Shown here: positions 32,911 through 43,277 of the stretch, piece after piece
How positions within the stretch are numbered: the first letter of the stretch is position 1
Layout: every line of letters begins with the position of its first letter
DNA from: Paramarasmius palmivorus
Lineage: Eukaryota; Basidiomycota; Agaricomycetes; Agaricales; Marasmiaceae
Assembly: GCA_037176845.1 (NCBI GenBank)
Contig: JAYKXP010000094.1
Coordinates: forward strand, 1-64,000
Length of the DNA: 64,000 bases
Direction: 5' to 3'
Program-made: the position numbers and the translations under genes
Notes under the pieces: generated by a model
The model's database searches: none
Told to the model about the DNA's origin: nothing
The model's input: only the letters and a program-made list of their open reading frames with translations

Positions 32911-34490
32911 TGGAAAGGCAAAAAGGATGTGTCAATCCCTGATGTGAACTTAGCAACCACCTCAGCCACTCTGTCTGGACCAGTCGTGACTAGACGAGTC
33001 TATGCAATGAGCACCAAGGTCTTGGTGGTGCTTACCCCATCTGCGAATAACCTGAAGTCTGCATCTTACACGATTGGGGATAGTGGCACATCTTGTCACT
33101 TCTTCAACTCCAGGGACGTCTTCAAGAACTATGAGATGTTAGGCCGCAATAGTATCAGATCATCTTCAAAGCAGGGAGTTAGCTTTCCCATAGTCGGTCA
33201 GGGAGATGTCGAGATCTGAGTTGTGTACCAGGGAGCTGCACATACCCTAACCTTCCGAGAGGCCTTGCATCCACTGGAGATTACATGTAATTTGATATCC
33301 TTGGATTTGCTTGATCGTCGTGGGTGGTCAATGAAGCTTGGTCAGGGGAAGTTAGTGTTTTCTGACCCAAATGGTGTCAATACATTTGAGGGGACACTCA
33401 CTGAATCAAACCTATATATCATCCATGGATCTTTCGTCACACCTATTCTCCCATCTGCATTCTCTGCCCAGACTATCCAACTTTGGCATTGGCAGACTGG
33501 CCATTTTGCTAACGACCGTATCGAGGCCACATAGGCAATCAACAAGGGGATGGAGATTGCAAAGAAAACACCAATGGAGATTGAGAAGCGGTGTGAAGTA
33601 TGCATCTTGGTGAACTTGAAGCAGTTGCCCTTCTATCCAAGTGAAGCAACTATCACCACACCACTTGAGCTACTCGCTATCGACCTCTTTGGCCCAGCAC
33701 ACATGACCTCCATTGGAGGGAACCTCTATGCAATGGTAATTGTCAACACTGGTACTTCAAAGAAGTTCATGGAAGGCCGGATCATACAGCCGAAACCACC
33801 TTACATGTCCTTGATAATATCAGGACTTTAGGGGAGCGTCAGACTGGTCAAGTTCTAAAGCAAGTCCACACAGATAATGCACCAGAATTCAAGTCCAACC
33901 TCTGGAACGACTGGTTCTCCAAGCATGGGATTATCCACGAGTTCACTGTTGTATACTTCTCCCCTATGAATGGCATGGCTGAATGGGTGATTGGTGTGGT
34001 TACTGGATCAGCAAGGGCTATGCTAATTGAGTCCAAATTGGCTGCTGAATGGTGGGCAGAGGCAATGCGCAATGTAGTTTATGTATTGAACTTCTTGCCA
34101 TCCGCGATACACCCTGGAAAGGTTCCAGAAATGGAATGGACTGTGAAAATCCAAGATGCTAGCCATCTTCGGGCATTTGGAGACATCGTATATGTGCTGT
34201 CGCATGAGAAAGCCGGTCATGGGAAACTGGATCCAAGGGGAATTAAATGTCAAGTCATTGGACATGAGTACCCAGGGATGTACCGCTGCAAGGTAATTGG
34301 CTCCAAGGAAGTCATTGTCTCACGGAATGAGTTGGGTGTCAGAGGTTGAGGGGGAGGATGATGTTGACACTGACTATACATTCCTCGACGTTGAACATGT
34401 CGAAGAAACAACCTCTGGATCAGACGGGGCCGAGACACCGGTAATACCACTTAGTTTTGGTGAAATCACCTAATACTATGACTGCTCTCA
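32911..34490 (+). pseudogene. Copia protease and integrase region
   Basis: Same frame as Gag to about 33800. Protease DSGTSCHFF at about 33079. GAG-pre-integrase block with IQLWHWQTGHFANDRI at 33476-33525. Integrase triad: IDLFGPAH (about 33679), HTDNAPEFKS (about 33869), and the Glu region FSPMNGMAEW (about 33957). Stops at TGA 33217-33219 and TAG 33532-33534 are each one C-to-T step from Arg or Gln codons. A frameshift near 33795 and another near 34345 follow. The frame then runs out at about 34470 where the inserted DNA begins. Confidence 0.8.
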
Positions 34491-34924
34491 GTGTACAAAA
34501 GCACTCTACTGTGGTGTAGCTGTGCAAGTGTGGTTTGGCATGATCAGAGTTGCCGCTGATATGGTCCAAAATATAAATCGCGTATCTAGACGAATATTCT
34601 TGCCTTCAACAAGTTTTAATACACTTGATAAGGGAAACAAGAGCACTAGTGTGAGCCTGAGCAGCTGGTGAAAGCAGACTTAGGCTCTAACAAAGAGTAA
34701 CTAGCTGTCTATATGCTTGTTCATGGATCGTATGATCAGGCTATGGTAGCTGGGGACTTAGCCATGCATGCTAGACGTGTCTGAAAACTGTAGGACTGTC
34801 TATACTAGAAAGACAGTTGTTGTGTCATCTATAGAAACACTATGGAATTGGCTATAGACTTCTTATGAGGCTATACAACTGATCTGGAAGAGTTGTTGCG
34901 ACTAGAGACCTTGAATAATGTCTG

Positions 34925-35020
34925 CGACCAAGGGGATTCGAACTTGGCACAGAATAGACACATAGGCATAGAGACACATTGTTGACTGACCAGTCTAGAC
35001 GCTGGCAGGATATGATGGAA
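34925..35020 (-). repeat. Possible tRNA-derived (SINE-like) Pol III promoter
   Basis: Minus strand has AGTTCGAATCC, a good B-box, and about 45 bases upstream ACTGGTCAGTC, a weak A-box. The T-arm next to the B-box does not fold correctly, so this is not a tRNA gene. A tRNA-derived SINE head is one explanation; chance is another. Confidence 0.25.
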
Positions 35021-35951
35021 AGAGGATCTTCCGCTCTAGGAGGAAGCGCGCGTGTTGCAGCTTGGATTAATCCGGAGCTCTCAGCATAGCTTAGTAAAAT
35101 CAACAAGATCCGAAGCTAGACGGCCGAAGATCGACTTGATAAGCAAGCAAGGTTTTAGGGTTTTATGCTAGCCACTTACTACAAGCGAGTTACTTGCCCA
35201 GGACATTTCGGACTCATCGCCGAAAGGTGTAGATCCGAAACCAACCAGAGAATTATATCTCAGAGGAGAGACCGTACCTTTCCCCTGGCTAGACGAAGTG
35301 CTAGCTAGGAATGGTGATAGAATTACACATTCTTGAACCTAGAAGAATATAGAAGAATAGACTCTAAGGGAGGGACTCAAAGGGAAGATGTCTAGGCAGT
35401 TCCTGACGATATCCGATACCAAGGAGAGCCGTCTCCGCTCAACAGCTATGTACCATGCGGTCTAGCAAGAGTGAGTCAGTGCAAGGAAGAAGGGTAGTCC
35501 ACCGAGCGATTTCCGACATGGAGCTAGCCAAATATTTGGAACTGCTTTCAGGACCAAAATGCGAATAAACCCAGAATATGGACGAAAGATCGTCTAAAAA
35601 GAATATTTCATTTCCTTCTTAAGTAGTTCTATACCTTGTATGGGCAGCGAGCCATTGGAATCATAGCTAGAAGTATGTATTTGTAGATTATGGGTAAATA
35701 GGACAGCTAGAGGGTATATAAGCTGGCCCATTTCGATACAAAAAGGCAAGCAAGTAGATCCCCTCGCTGTCAGATAGCACAGAGCAATCAACGACTTTGG
35801 AACTTGACTTCAGAGAATATTTAAGAATATACCCCACCTGACACAGAGTCAGTGATTTGCTACTTGTATAGCTGTGATAAGCGTACAGTAGTCTCTTGAA
35901 TAGAACGTACTGAGTTGTGTCTAGACGGGATTTGACTTGACCACCGAGGTT

Positions 35952-36118
35952 TGGAGTACTAGGGACTCCCACCTAAGTTGAGGTACTGAGGACAGAGGGC
36001 CTCCTACCTAAGTTCGAGATATAGAGGACAGAGGGCCTCCTTATCTATTGTAACTGAAGTATTGTGGACAGAGGGCCACCTTACTTATTGTTTTGGCACT
36101 GAGGACTGAGGGCCTCCC
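35952..36118. repeat. Tandem array of ~40-bp units
   Basis: Four clear imperfect copies of a unit built round GAGGACAGAGGGCCTCC, separated by variable A/T-rich spacers (for example TATCTATTGTAACTGAAG). A fifth, weaker copy starts at 35952. The core is itself a partial palindrome (GAGGNC…GGCCTCC). Confidence 0.75.
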
Positions 36119-36897
36119 ATTGCCATATATTGGTCATTGTTGAACTTGTTTGGAATCGATCCAGTTTGGATATTGAAGAGGCTAGCTGCACTTGGGCACT
36201 ATCCTGTTGCATTTTGTTGATTTCTGTGTTCGTTGGATACGAATATACACCTTATATCTTTCTCTATACCACGCACCTTTGTTGTTCATTGGTCTAGATT
36301 GAGTACTAGAGTGTCTATAGCGATAATACATCGTTTCTTGATCTTACTACCGTGCGGAACCTTTGCCAACGCCGAGCCATCCTCGCACAAAAGAGGTTGA
36401 GTTGTGTTTTGTTGTCTCTAGACGGCCTTACACCAATTGAACCCATTCACCGTGCTTAGAGATATCTACTCAAGCTTGGTCTCAAGAAGGGTAAAATCAC
36501 TTCTATTTGTCAAAGTTCTAGGAAAGTACACCTGTATAGATGCATAGTAGGGTTGTCCTTGCTTCTATAAGCTTGGAAATAAGGCACCAAGGGCTATATG
36601 AAGCTGATCTTGGTTTGATCTAAACTGCCTCAAGTGATCTGACTCTCTCTAAGGTAAAACTACAGCACAACTGCTGGAAAACAGCCACCAAAACTGTCTT
36701 CTATAAAGCACGCAAGCAAGGAAGCTCAATTACCAAAACTTAGGCCTTCTCTACAATGCTAAAGTGTAACCCAACCGGTTAGAACACTTCCAGAACATCA
36801 CCAAGACGAACTAGTATAAAGTTTCACTAATAGAAGAAGTGTAGAGCAACTTGAAAGTATCCCTTTAGTGTGTCCGGTAGATGATCTAGGTGTAGTC

Positions 36898-38631
36898 CGT
36901 TGTGAGGCTTATAAAACACTTGTGTACGAGCGAAATATATATGCCAAGTTGTGCGAGCAGGGTTCGATGTTGTCAAAGGATCCGTACAATCGACACAAGA
37001 AATCAACTAGCACACTAGTTGAACATCTACAAATCACTAGGACACAAGGGAAGTGTACAAGCGATGAATGAAACAATGTAATATGATAATATAGCCCTGA
37101 TATGATCAAGACAACACAAGCCAACCTATAAACCTATCTATGACTATTCCTATACGTTCCTATGACACAAAATAACCTATTGAACCCAACAAGGGTAAAG
37201 ACCTATTGTTCCTATGAAAGGCACTGGTTACACTAGTCGAACTAGCACAACAACCAGGCCACCTATAAGCTAGTGGGGCTCCACACCAAGTGAAAAGGGA
37301 TCTAGTGGGGCTCCACACTAGTCCCGAAACAATCAATCCTATCCAAAGAGACTAGATGAACTAGCTCTGTCCTATGGGTATCTCAAAGTTCTAATTTCAT
37401 GACTCTAGTTCAATATAGAGAAGGGCTTTTCAAAGGTTTATTTTCTAAGTTAATTTTCTAAGCACACATCGCCTCTATGGTCAACAATAGACAAGAACTC
37501 TGCTATTGGTGCACTAGGGCTACATATATAGCGGGGTAATTGCTTGAGAGCTTCCTAGGGGAAACCCTGCTGCTTATATACCCGCAAGCGCACATATTTT
37601 ACATATAAGTGAAAGTGGACACAATAAAGTAATAGTAACTATGCCAGAAATGAGAACGAGGAGAGGATTCTGTCCATATGAAGTAAGTATCTATCAGAAA
37701 AGGAAGGTTTGGATATATATTGGTCAGAATTCGACATTATTTTGCAGGACTGCAAGTCATATTACTTTTTGGTTGCTAGGAAGTGGCACGCGGAGGTGCT
37801 GTTCCGCATGGTACGTTTCGGATATCGGTACTAGGACATAGTTATTCCGCTCAGAACTTGCTAGGAGTCCGATCTTGACCGAAACGCTTCGGATTCGTAT
37901 CTGAGGAAGGTAGGCTCTATGCCCTTGTAGTTCTATATTATATTTTCTATGTCCTAGGACAGTCCTGGAACAGAATCCTATCTGTTCCCTTGTTATAGGA
38001 CTATATGCCCCTCGCCAGTGTCTGTACTAGCAGTAGGAATCCCAACTTGAAGCTCGAGGGATATTCCGATCAATATGGGAAAGCTGTTAAGCCCCCATAT
38101 GGTCCTCGTATCAATGACCCGGTTACTCGGACATTTCTAATCCTGGTAACTCTGCTCTCGAAGGTGACTCGCACTTCCAGCTTCTACCGTATTTGGTATA
38201 TAGCTCTGATTCATCCCCTAGGGTCCCTCTACGCTGTGGTAGTTGGTCCTCGTTCACTATCCCATCTCATATGTCCCATAGCGCGAGTGTAGTGTAGCCA
38301 TATGACCTACTAGGAAGTCTACCATGTACAGTAGCATGTCCTCGTAAGGTTTCAGCCTGGTAATAGAGTATAGATACGGTCTACAGGTTTCGATGCGTAT
38401 CCTAGTGTAATCATATAGGGCTAATGACGACATCAACGTCTATGCGCACGCAGCTAGTATTCACTACGCAGTGCATGCCTATCTTATTCTTCGTCATATG
38501 CGCACCACTAGGTTCCTAGCAGTGATACCAAGTCCATATGGTACTTAGTATGATGTACTAGTGTGATTCTGAACACAACAATTAGTGTCAAAATGACTGT
38601 TTTTCAGCGATTTCGTTCTGGTACCCTCACA
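36898..38631 (-). mobile_element. Long LTR R, copy 4 (minus orientation)
   Basis: Runs from CCTCACAACG (reverse strand, 36898) to TGTGAGGGTACCAG (38631). TCTCCCCAC just beyond 38631 is the reverse complement of the polypurine tract, so in its own orientation this is also a 3' LTR, with decayed interior to its right (38632-~38730). The most complete copy of the LTR. Confidence 0.75.
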
Positions 38632-38734
38632 TCTCCCCACAACCACCTAAAACCCCTTCCATCCAATGACTAGCTATTCAGGGCTCATACTAGTCCTTCT
38701 ATAACCATTATGGGCTTATGCAACAATGATAATG

Positions 38735-39546
38735 TGCAAAACTAGCATATTTGCATTTGAAAAAGAAGTGATTAAAGTCAGGCATATAACTGGTTACATC
38801 ATCTCCACTTTCCCCACCAATGTCAGCTTCCCCAAATGGAAATCAACTGGAGACAGCAATCAACAAGTCCCCAGTAACAACTCCACAACCACCTCCTGCT
38901 CCAAAGACTCAAAAAGTCAACGTACCACCTGCAGAACCCACTTGTCAATCCTCTTGCACTGTGAATCTCACCCAATGATTCCTCGCATCACACCAGTACG
39001 AAGAAGACAAGGCCAACGCTCGGAACAGGGGTGAAGATTGGGCTGGCAATTGGAATACTCCTTGAGAAAGCCCATTACTCCCTGAATTCGACTCTGAATC
39101 TGAGGACAAACACGCAAATGCATTAAATGCCTACCTACCACCAGTCACAGAGCCAGAAAACCAATCAAAACCAAACACATATGCAGAGGCAAGTCAGAGG
39201 ATGAAATTGTGGGGGTCAGCCATGGAGAAAGAGTTGAGTACACACCGGGAAACAGGCCGTATGGATGTGGAAGTTCCTGGATGGACTCAAACTCAGAGAA
39301 GATTACCCCTTCCAGATCAATGTTGACAATACCTCTGCCTTGGTGCTGACTGAAGCAACCACTAAACACACTCGCACCAAGCACTTCAACTATCACTGGT
39401 CCTGGATCAGGGACATAGTATGCGAGGGGGAGTTAGAGTTCAAATATGTCCCCTCTGCCAAGAACCTGGCAGATCTCTTCACCAAATCCTTGTCTCGGGC
39501 AGCTGTAAAGAAGTATGTGAAGGAATTGGGGATTACTACTGAGTAG
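38735..39546 (+). pseudogene. Copia pol 3' part, reverse transcriptase deleted
   Basis: A Pro/Thr-rich linker (about 38830-39100), then YAEASQRMKLWGSAMEKEL (39180-39236), which normally opens the reverse transcriptase. It jumps at about 39255 straight to the last part of RNase H: INVDNTSALVLTEATTKH and TRTKHFNYHWSWIRD (39318-39420), LADLFTKSLSRA (about 39463-39500), and stop TAG at 39544-39546. The YVDD reverse transcriptase core is absent. Stops at about 38979 and 39065 also interrupt the linker. Confidence 0.8.
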
Positions 39547-39560
39547 GGATTCAGGGGAAG
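39547..39560 (+). other. Copia polypurine tract
   Basis: GGATTCAGGGGAAG lies between the pol stop codon and the TGTTGAGA start of the 3' LTR, in the expected place for plus-strand priming. Confidence 0.7.
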
Positions 39561-39878
39561 TGTTGAGAATGACAAGTGAATCCCTACAGATACCTTCTGA
39601 CGGTTCAACCTGACACCCTTGATCATTGTTGCTACATTTCATCATACTTACTTTCTTCCTATTTTACATCTTTTATCCTTTGACTCAGTTCTGTACTCCT
39701 GTATTTGATTTACCTATTCTTTTCCTCACATATAGTTCCATGTTCTGAGGTTGCCTACCTCAGCCATTCCCACTTTACGTGTGTCTGTCTGAGGTATGTT
39801 CATTCCCTGATTGTTTCCTAGATATCTTACTGATAATACTCTACAGTACTCATACTTATTCATACTCTATCCTTGACA
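39561..39878 (+). repeat. Ty1/copia 3' LTR
   Basis: Starts TGTTGAGAATGACAAG and ends TATCCTTGACA. A block (CTTTACGTGTGTCTGTCTGAG and the final TACTCATACTTATTTGTACTC…TTGACA) is repeated at 39900-39965, so the LTR end may have been duplicated or another LTR end lies beside it. No target duplication can be tested because the 5' LTR is truncated. Confidence 0.8.
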
Positions 39879-39965
39879 GGTACTGTAGTTTATCTCAATA
39901 TAGCCATTCCCACTTTACGTGTGTCTGTCTGAGTACTCATACTTATTTGTACTCTATCCTTGACA

Positions 39966-40684
39966 CTTGTGCAAACTAATTTATCCAGGTTTGTACAACA
40001 GCATTTGCACAAAACTTTCATCAGCACTGTGCAGCTGTGTATGGTTCCCAACTCAGCTGTAGTGGAAGGATACACAAGGAATCTGCCCACTAACTCGAGG
40101 CCCCAAGGGCAATGAATTACAGTACACAAATAATATATCTTTAGAAAGCTGTGAATAGTTCTACTCAGCTTCTCCTCTGGCACTCTTGGATTCTTGTGGT
40201 TCATAGGCGTTAACTCACATTCCTTTTAGGGATAAATCTTTACTGCTAACATCATCAGTGCACAACTTTGACACAGTACACCACAACAAGTTCAACAGGC
40301 TCACCAAAATTTCTCGCTCCCAATCCAACTCTCAAGACAGCAATAATGCACTCACAGGAAGTTTGGGACTGGTGGAACACTTTCTCTTTTTGGAAGGTAT
40401 ATGACATGTTTTTCCCACAAATTGTTTTGACTTAGCCTCCACGTCGACGCACCCATTCCCGAACCTCCTTCTATATTCTCATCAAATACATGTATCAAAA
40501 GCCACAGAAAATACAAGATGTTTCCATTTTTCAGAATTTCAAAATTCGCGCTCCTTGTCCCACAATGCCGCTCTCGATCATATCCGCCCCTCCAACCTTT
40601 TCCACTACTCCTGAGCCCAAATGCCACCCCGTCTGCAGCAACAAGTCGACAAGACCCACCTAGGAAGAGCCAGGAATGGTTTGT
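39966..40684. other. No gene recognised; spacer between copia and RecQ-like gene
   Basis: Contains short frames only. The last ~150 bp may hold decayed N-terminal coding sequence of the helicase, but I cannot align it. Confidence 0.35.
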
Positions 40685-43262
40685 GTCGAGTTTTTGGTGT
40701 GAATGAGCTGAGGGAAGCATTAGGAGAAGGCGGGTCTGAACATCATTAGGGGTGTTAGCACTGTGTATGATGTTCCAACAGGTGGAGGGAAGACACTCAC
40801 ATTCTGGTATCCGTTATTCTATGGAGGAAATGGCTCTCCAACGGAGACGACCAAATTTCTTATGGTGATCAGTCCACTCAATGCGCTCATGGCCTCACAA
40901 GTGAAGGAGTTAGCTGAAAGAGGGATACCTGCAGTTAGTCTGGGCGATGAGGGCATTGATTACAAAGATTTATTTCAGGTCAATTCATTCATCTTCATAG
41001 TCTTTATTATACTAATGTCAGCCCGCAGAGAGAGGGCAAGAAGATCACCGGCATCAAGTATCATGTCATATTCCTTTCCCCTGAATGAGCAATTTCCAGT
41101 GAGTTCAACGAGAAAGTCCTCAGCATCCCAACGTTCCAAGACAACTGTCTGAGCGTAGTCCTTGACGAAGCTCACTGCATGATTGATTGGGGCAAGACTG
41201 AAGGTAGTTTCCAACCAGAATACGGCCATCTTGAAAAACTCTTAGGAAGATTGCTGAGCAAGGTTCCAGTGCTGATAGCATCGGCGACCATGAGGTTATC
41301 AATGCTATTCTACTTAAACTAGGGCTGCCTCTCAATACCTCGCAGGTTGCCGTATCAAACACCAAACTCAATGTCACGCTATTAGTCCGTATCATGCAGC
41401 AACCTCAAAACACCTACGCAGATTTGCTTTCCCTCTTCCCACCAGGGGATGCTCAAGGACCAGAAAGCTTCCCTCAGACCCTCATCTATGTCAACAGCCG
41501 TGTTGAAGCTGAAGGAATTCAAGATTTCTTGCATAGCCACTGCCCGGAAGCGATCCCCACCACGGCATTTGAATTCTATCACCGCCACATTGACGATTCG
41601 CGTAAACAAGGCATTCAAGAGAGCCTTCGTACTGGAGAGCACCATGGAATTCCCACTACTGATGCTTTGGGAATGGTACATCTTTGCTCATGTTTGATAG
41701 GCCCTGTAACTCATAGTCTAATCAGGGTATGGATTTCTGCAATGTAAAGCGTGTTGTTTTGTGGCATGCTCCGCGGTCATTTCTGTCATTGGTGCAGAAG
41801 GTTGGGCGGTGTGTGTGTAATGCTGCAGAGCTCGGCAAAGCCATACTATTTGTCACAAAGAATGCTTATGCACACCACCTTGCTGAATTAGACACAGATG
41901 AAGTCATACTGGAGCCGTCAGATCAAGCTAACGAAGAAGATGGGATTCCAGAAGAGCAAGATATCGCTACTGACGCAGCCCCAACACAACCAGACTGTAT
42001 TGCCGCTATTGACGCTGTAGACCCTGAGCTGATGACTACAGGGAATGAGGTGACCTCTGGCCAGTTATCACGATGAGGAAAGAAGAAAGCTACCGTGACA
42101 GAAATTGAACTTCGTGACCAGAAGCACCTATCACGCTTTATAGCCACCAATCACTGTCGCTGCAAGCCGTGGGATGATTTCTTTGCGAACATAGAAAAAC
42201 GCAAGTATTCTGATCCCGCTCACTATCTCCTGGGCTGAAGTTTGTTACAACAGTCTCCTTGCCTTTCCCGCGACCACTAGGTGGCTTGTGCTGTGACAAT
42301 TGCACACCTGAGAACTTCCCTGTCGAGACCATTGTACCGAAGTATCCCTATCCCACTCGTGCGTGCCAAGCCCCCAAATCTTCAAAGGAACTATGCACCG
42401 CAGTGAAGGCTGCGTTATACTCGTGGCGCGAAGTACTGATAGAGACTGAATATAGCAGACAATTTACTGTTGTTCCAGAATATGTTCTCAATGATGATGT
42501 CATTAACGAAATCTCAGCACGTCCACATGCTGTGGCCAAGATGGGGACCAATGTCTTCAAGGCAATAATACCTTGGGGCTTCAGTATACAGTATGGCTCA
42601 GAGGTGGCCAATCTTGTTGCAGACCAGATTACGCTCCATCCAGATCCCGCAGAAATCACTCGAGAACATGCTTTACGTGAAAGGAAGCTGCAAGAGTTTC
42701 TCGCGCTTGCGACAAAAGAACGACAAGCCAAACTACTTCCTGTATTTGAGGAATGTTACAATGCTGTGTATCGGGTCAAAATTAACAATATGATCAAGGT
42801 CACCCGAGGGGGAACTACTATCTGGGAGCGGGAGCAAATGTGTAGACCTTTTATTTCACTCCCTCATTGAACTGGTGTGCGTAAATTCTGACTCTGAAAG
42901 CTATCATTGTATCCGTTCTGATTTCTCTACACAGAAATACAGTGATTACTATGAGGAGATCCAAAGTCCCATTTCGATGTCAAACATCGCTCAGATGATG
43001 TGCGCAGGGCCATCAAAGGGATACAGCTCACTGGAGGACTATGTTTCTGGTTGGCAGCTCATGTTTGCTAATTGTCGGACATACAATGTAAAGCATTCAT
43101 ACATCTGACAGCAGGCAAAGAAGCTTGAACAAGTTTTCAATGCACAGCTCAAGATAAGCATGGAACGCCATGGATTGAGTGTTGAAGAGGAGGATATGAA
43201 CAATGGATCATTGACTACAGACTCTTCCAGTGAATCAGAAGCATCAGAGTGGGAGTTGGAAT
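40685..43262 (+). pseudogene. RecQ-like DNA helicase joined to a bromodomain
   Basis: Known: RecQ enzymes unwind DNA 3' to 5'; bromodomains bind acetyl-lysine. Seen: VYDVPTGGGKTLTFWYPL (motif I, about 40764-40817), VISPLNALMASQ (about 40866), VVLDEAHCMIDWG (DEAH box, about 41155-41193), LIASATMR (about 41273), LIYVNSRVEAEGIQDF (41484-41530), GMDFCNVKRVVLWHAPRS and LVQKVGR (about 41726-41802). In one open frame (42259-42870) the RecQ-type C-terminus (VPEYVLNDDVINEI…) runs into FEECYNAVYRVK. After an intron at about 42876-42937 comes KYSDYYEEIQSPI…WQLMFANCRTYN…LEQVFN, a bromodomain like that at the end of SNF2 remodellers. Breaks: stops in the DEAH approach, 42074, 42236, a frameshift at about 42820, and TGA at about 43106. 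Confidence 0.7.
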
Positions 43263-43277
43263 AGTGTTTGATGTGTA

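Larger units (their letters stand above)
34491..36897. other. Unassigned 2.4-kb insertion in the copia element
   Basis: No open frame above about 90 codons. It contains a core-promoter-like GGGTATATAAGCTGGCC at about 35715, a tRNA-promoter-like B-box on the minus strand near 34935, and a tandem array at 35952-36118. The TATA spacing and size recall a long solo LTR of another family, but its ends cannot be fixed because both sides are decayed copia or LTR R DNA. Confidence 0.4.

Noticed and set aside
35952..36118. CRISPR-like spaced repeats
   Set aside because: Only four imperfect units with related spacers in a eukaryotic repeat; an ordinary tandem array.
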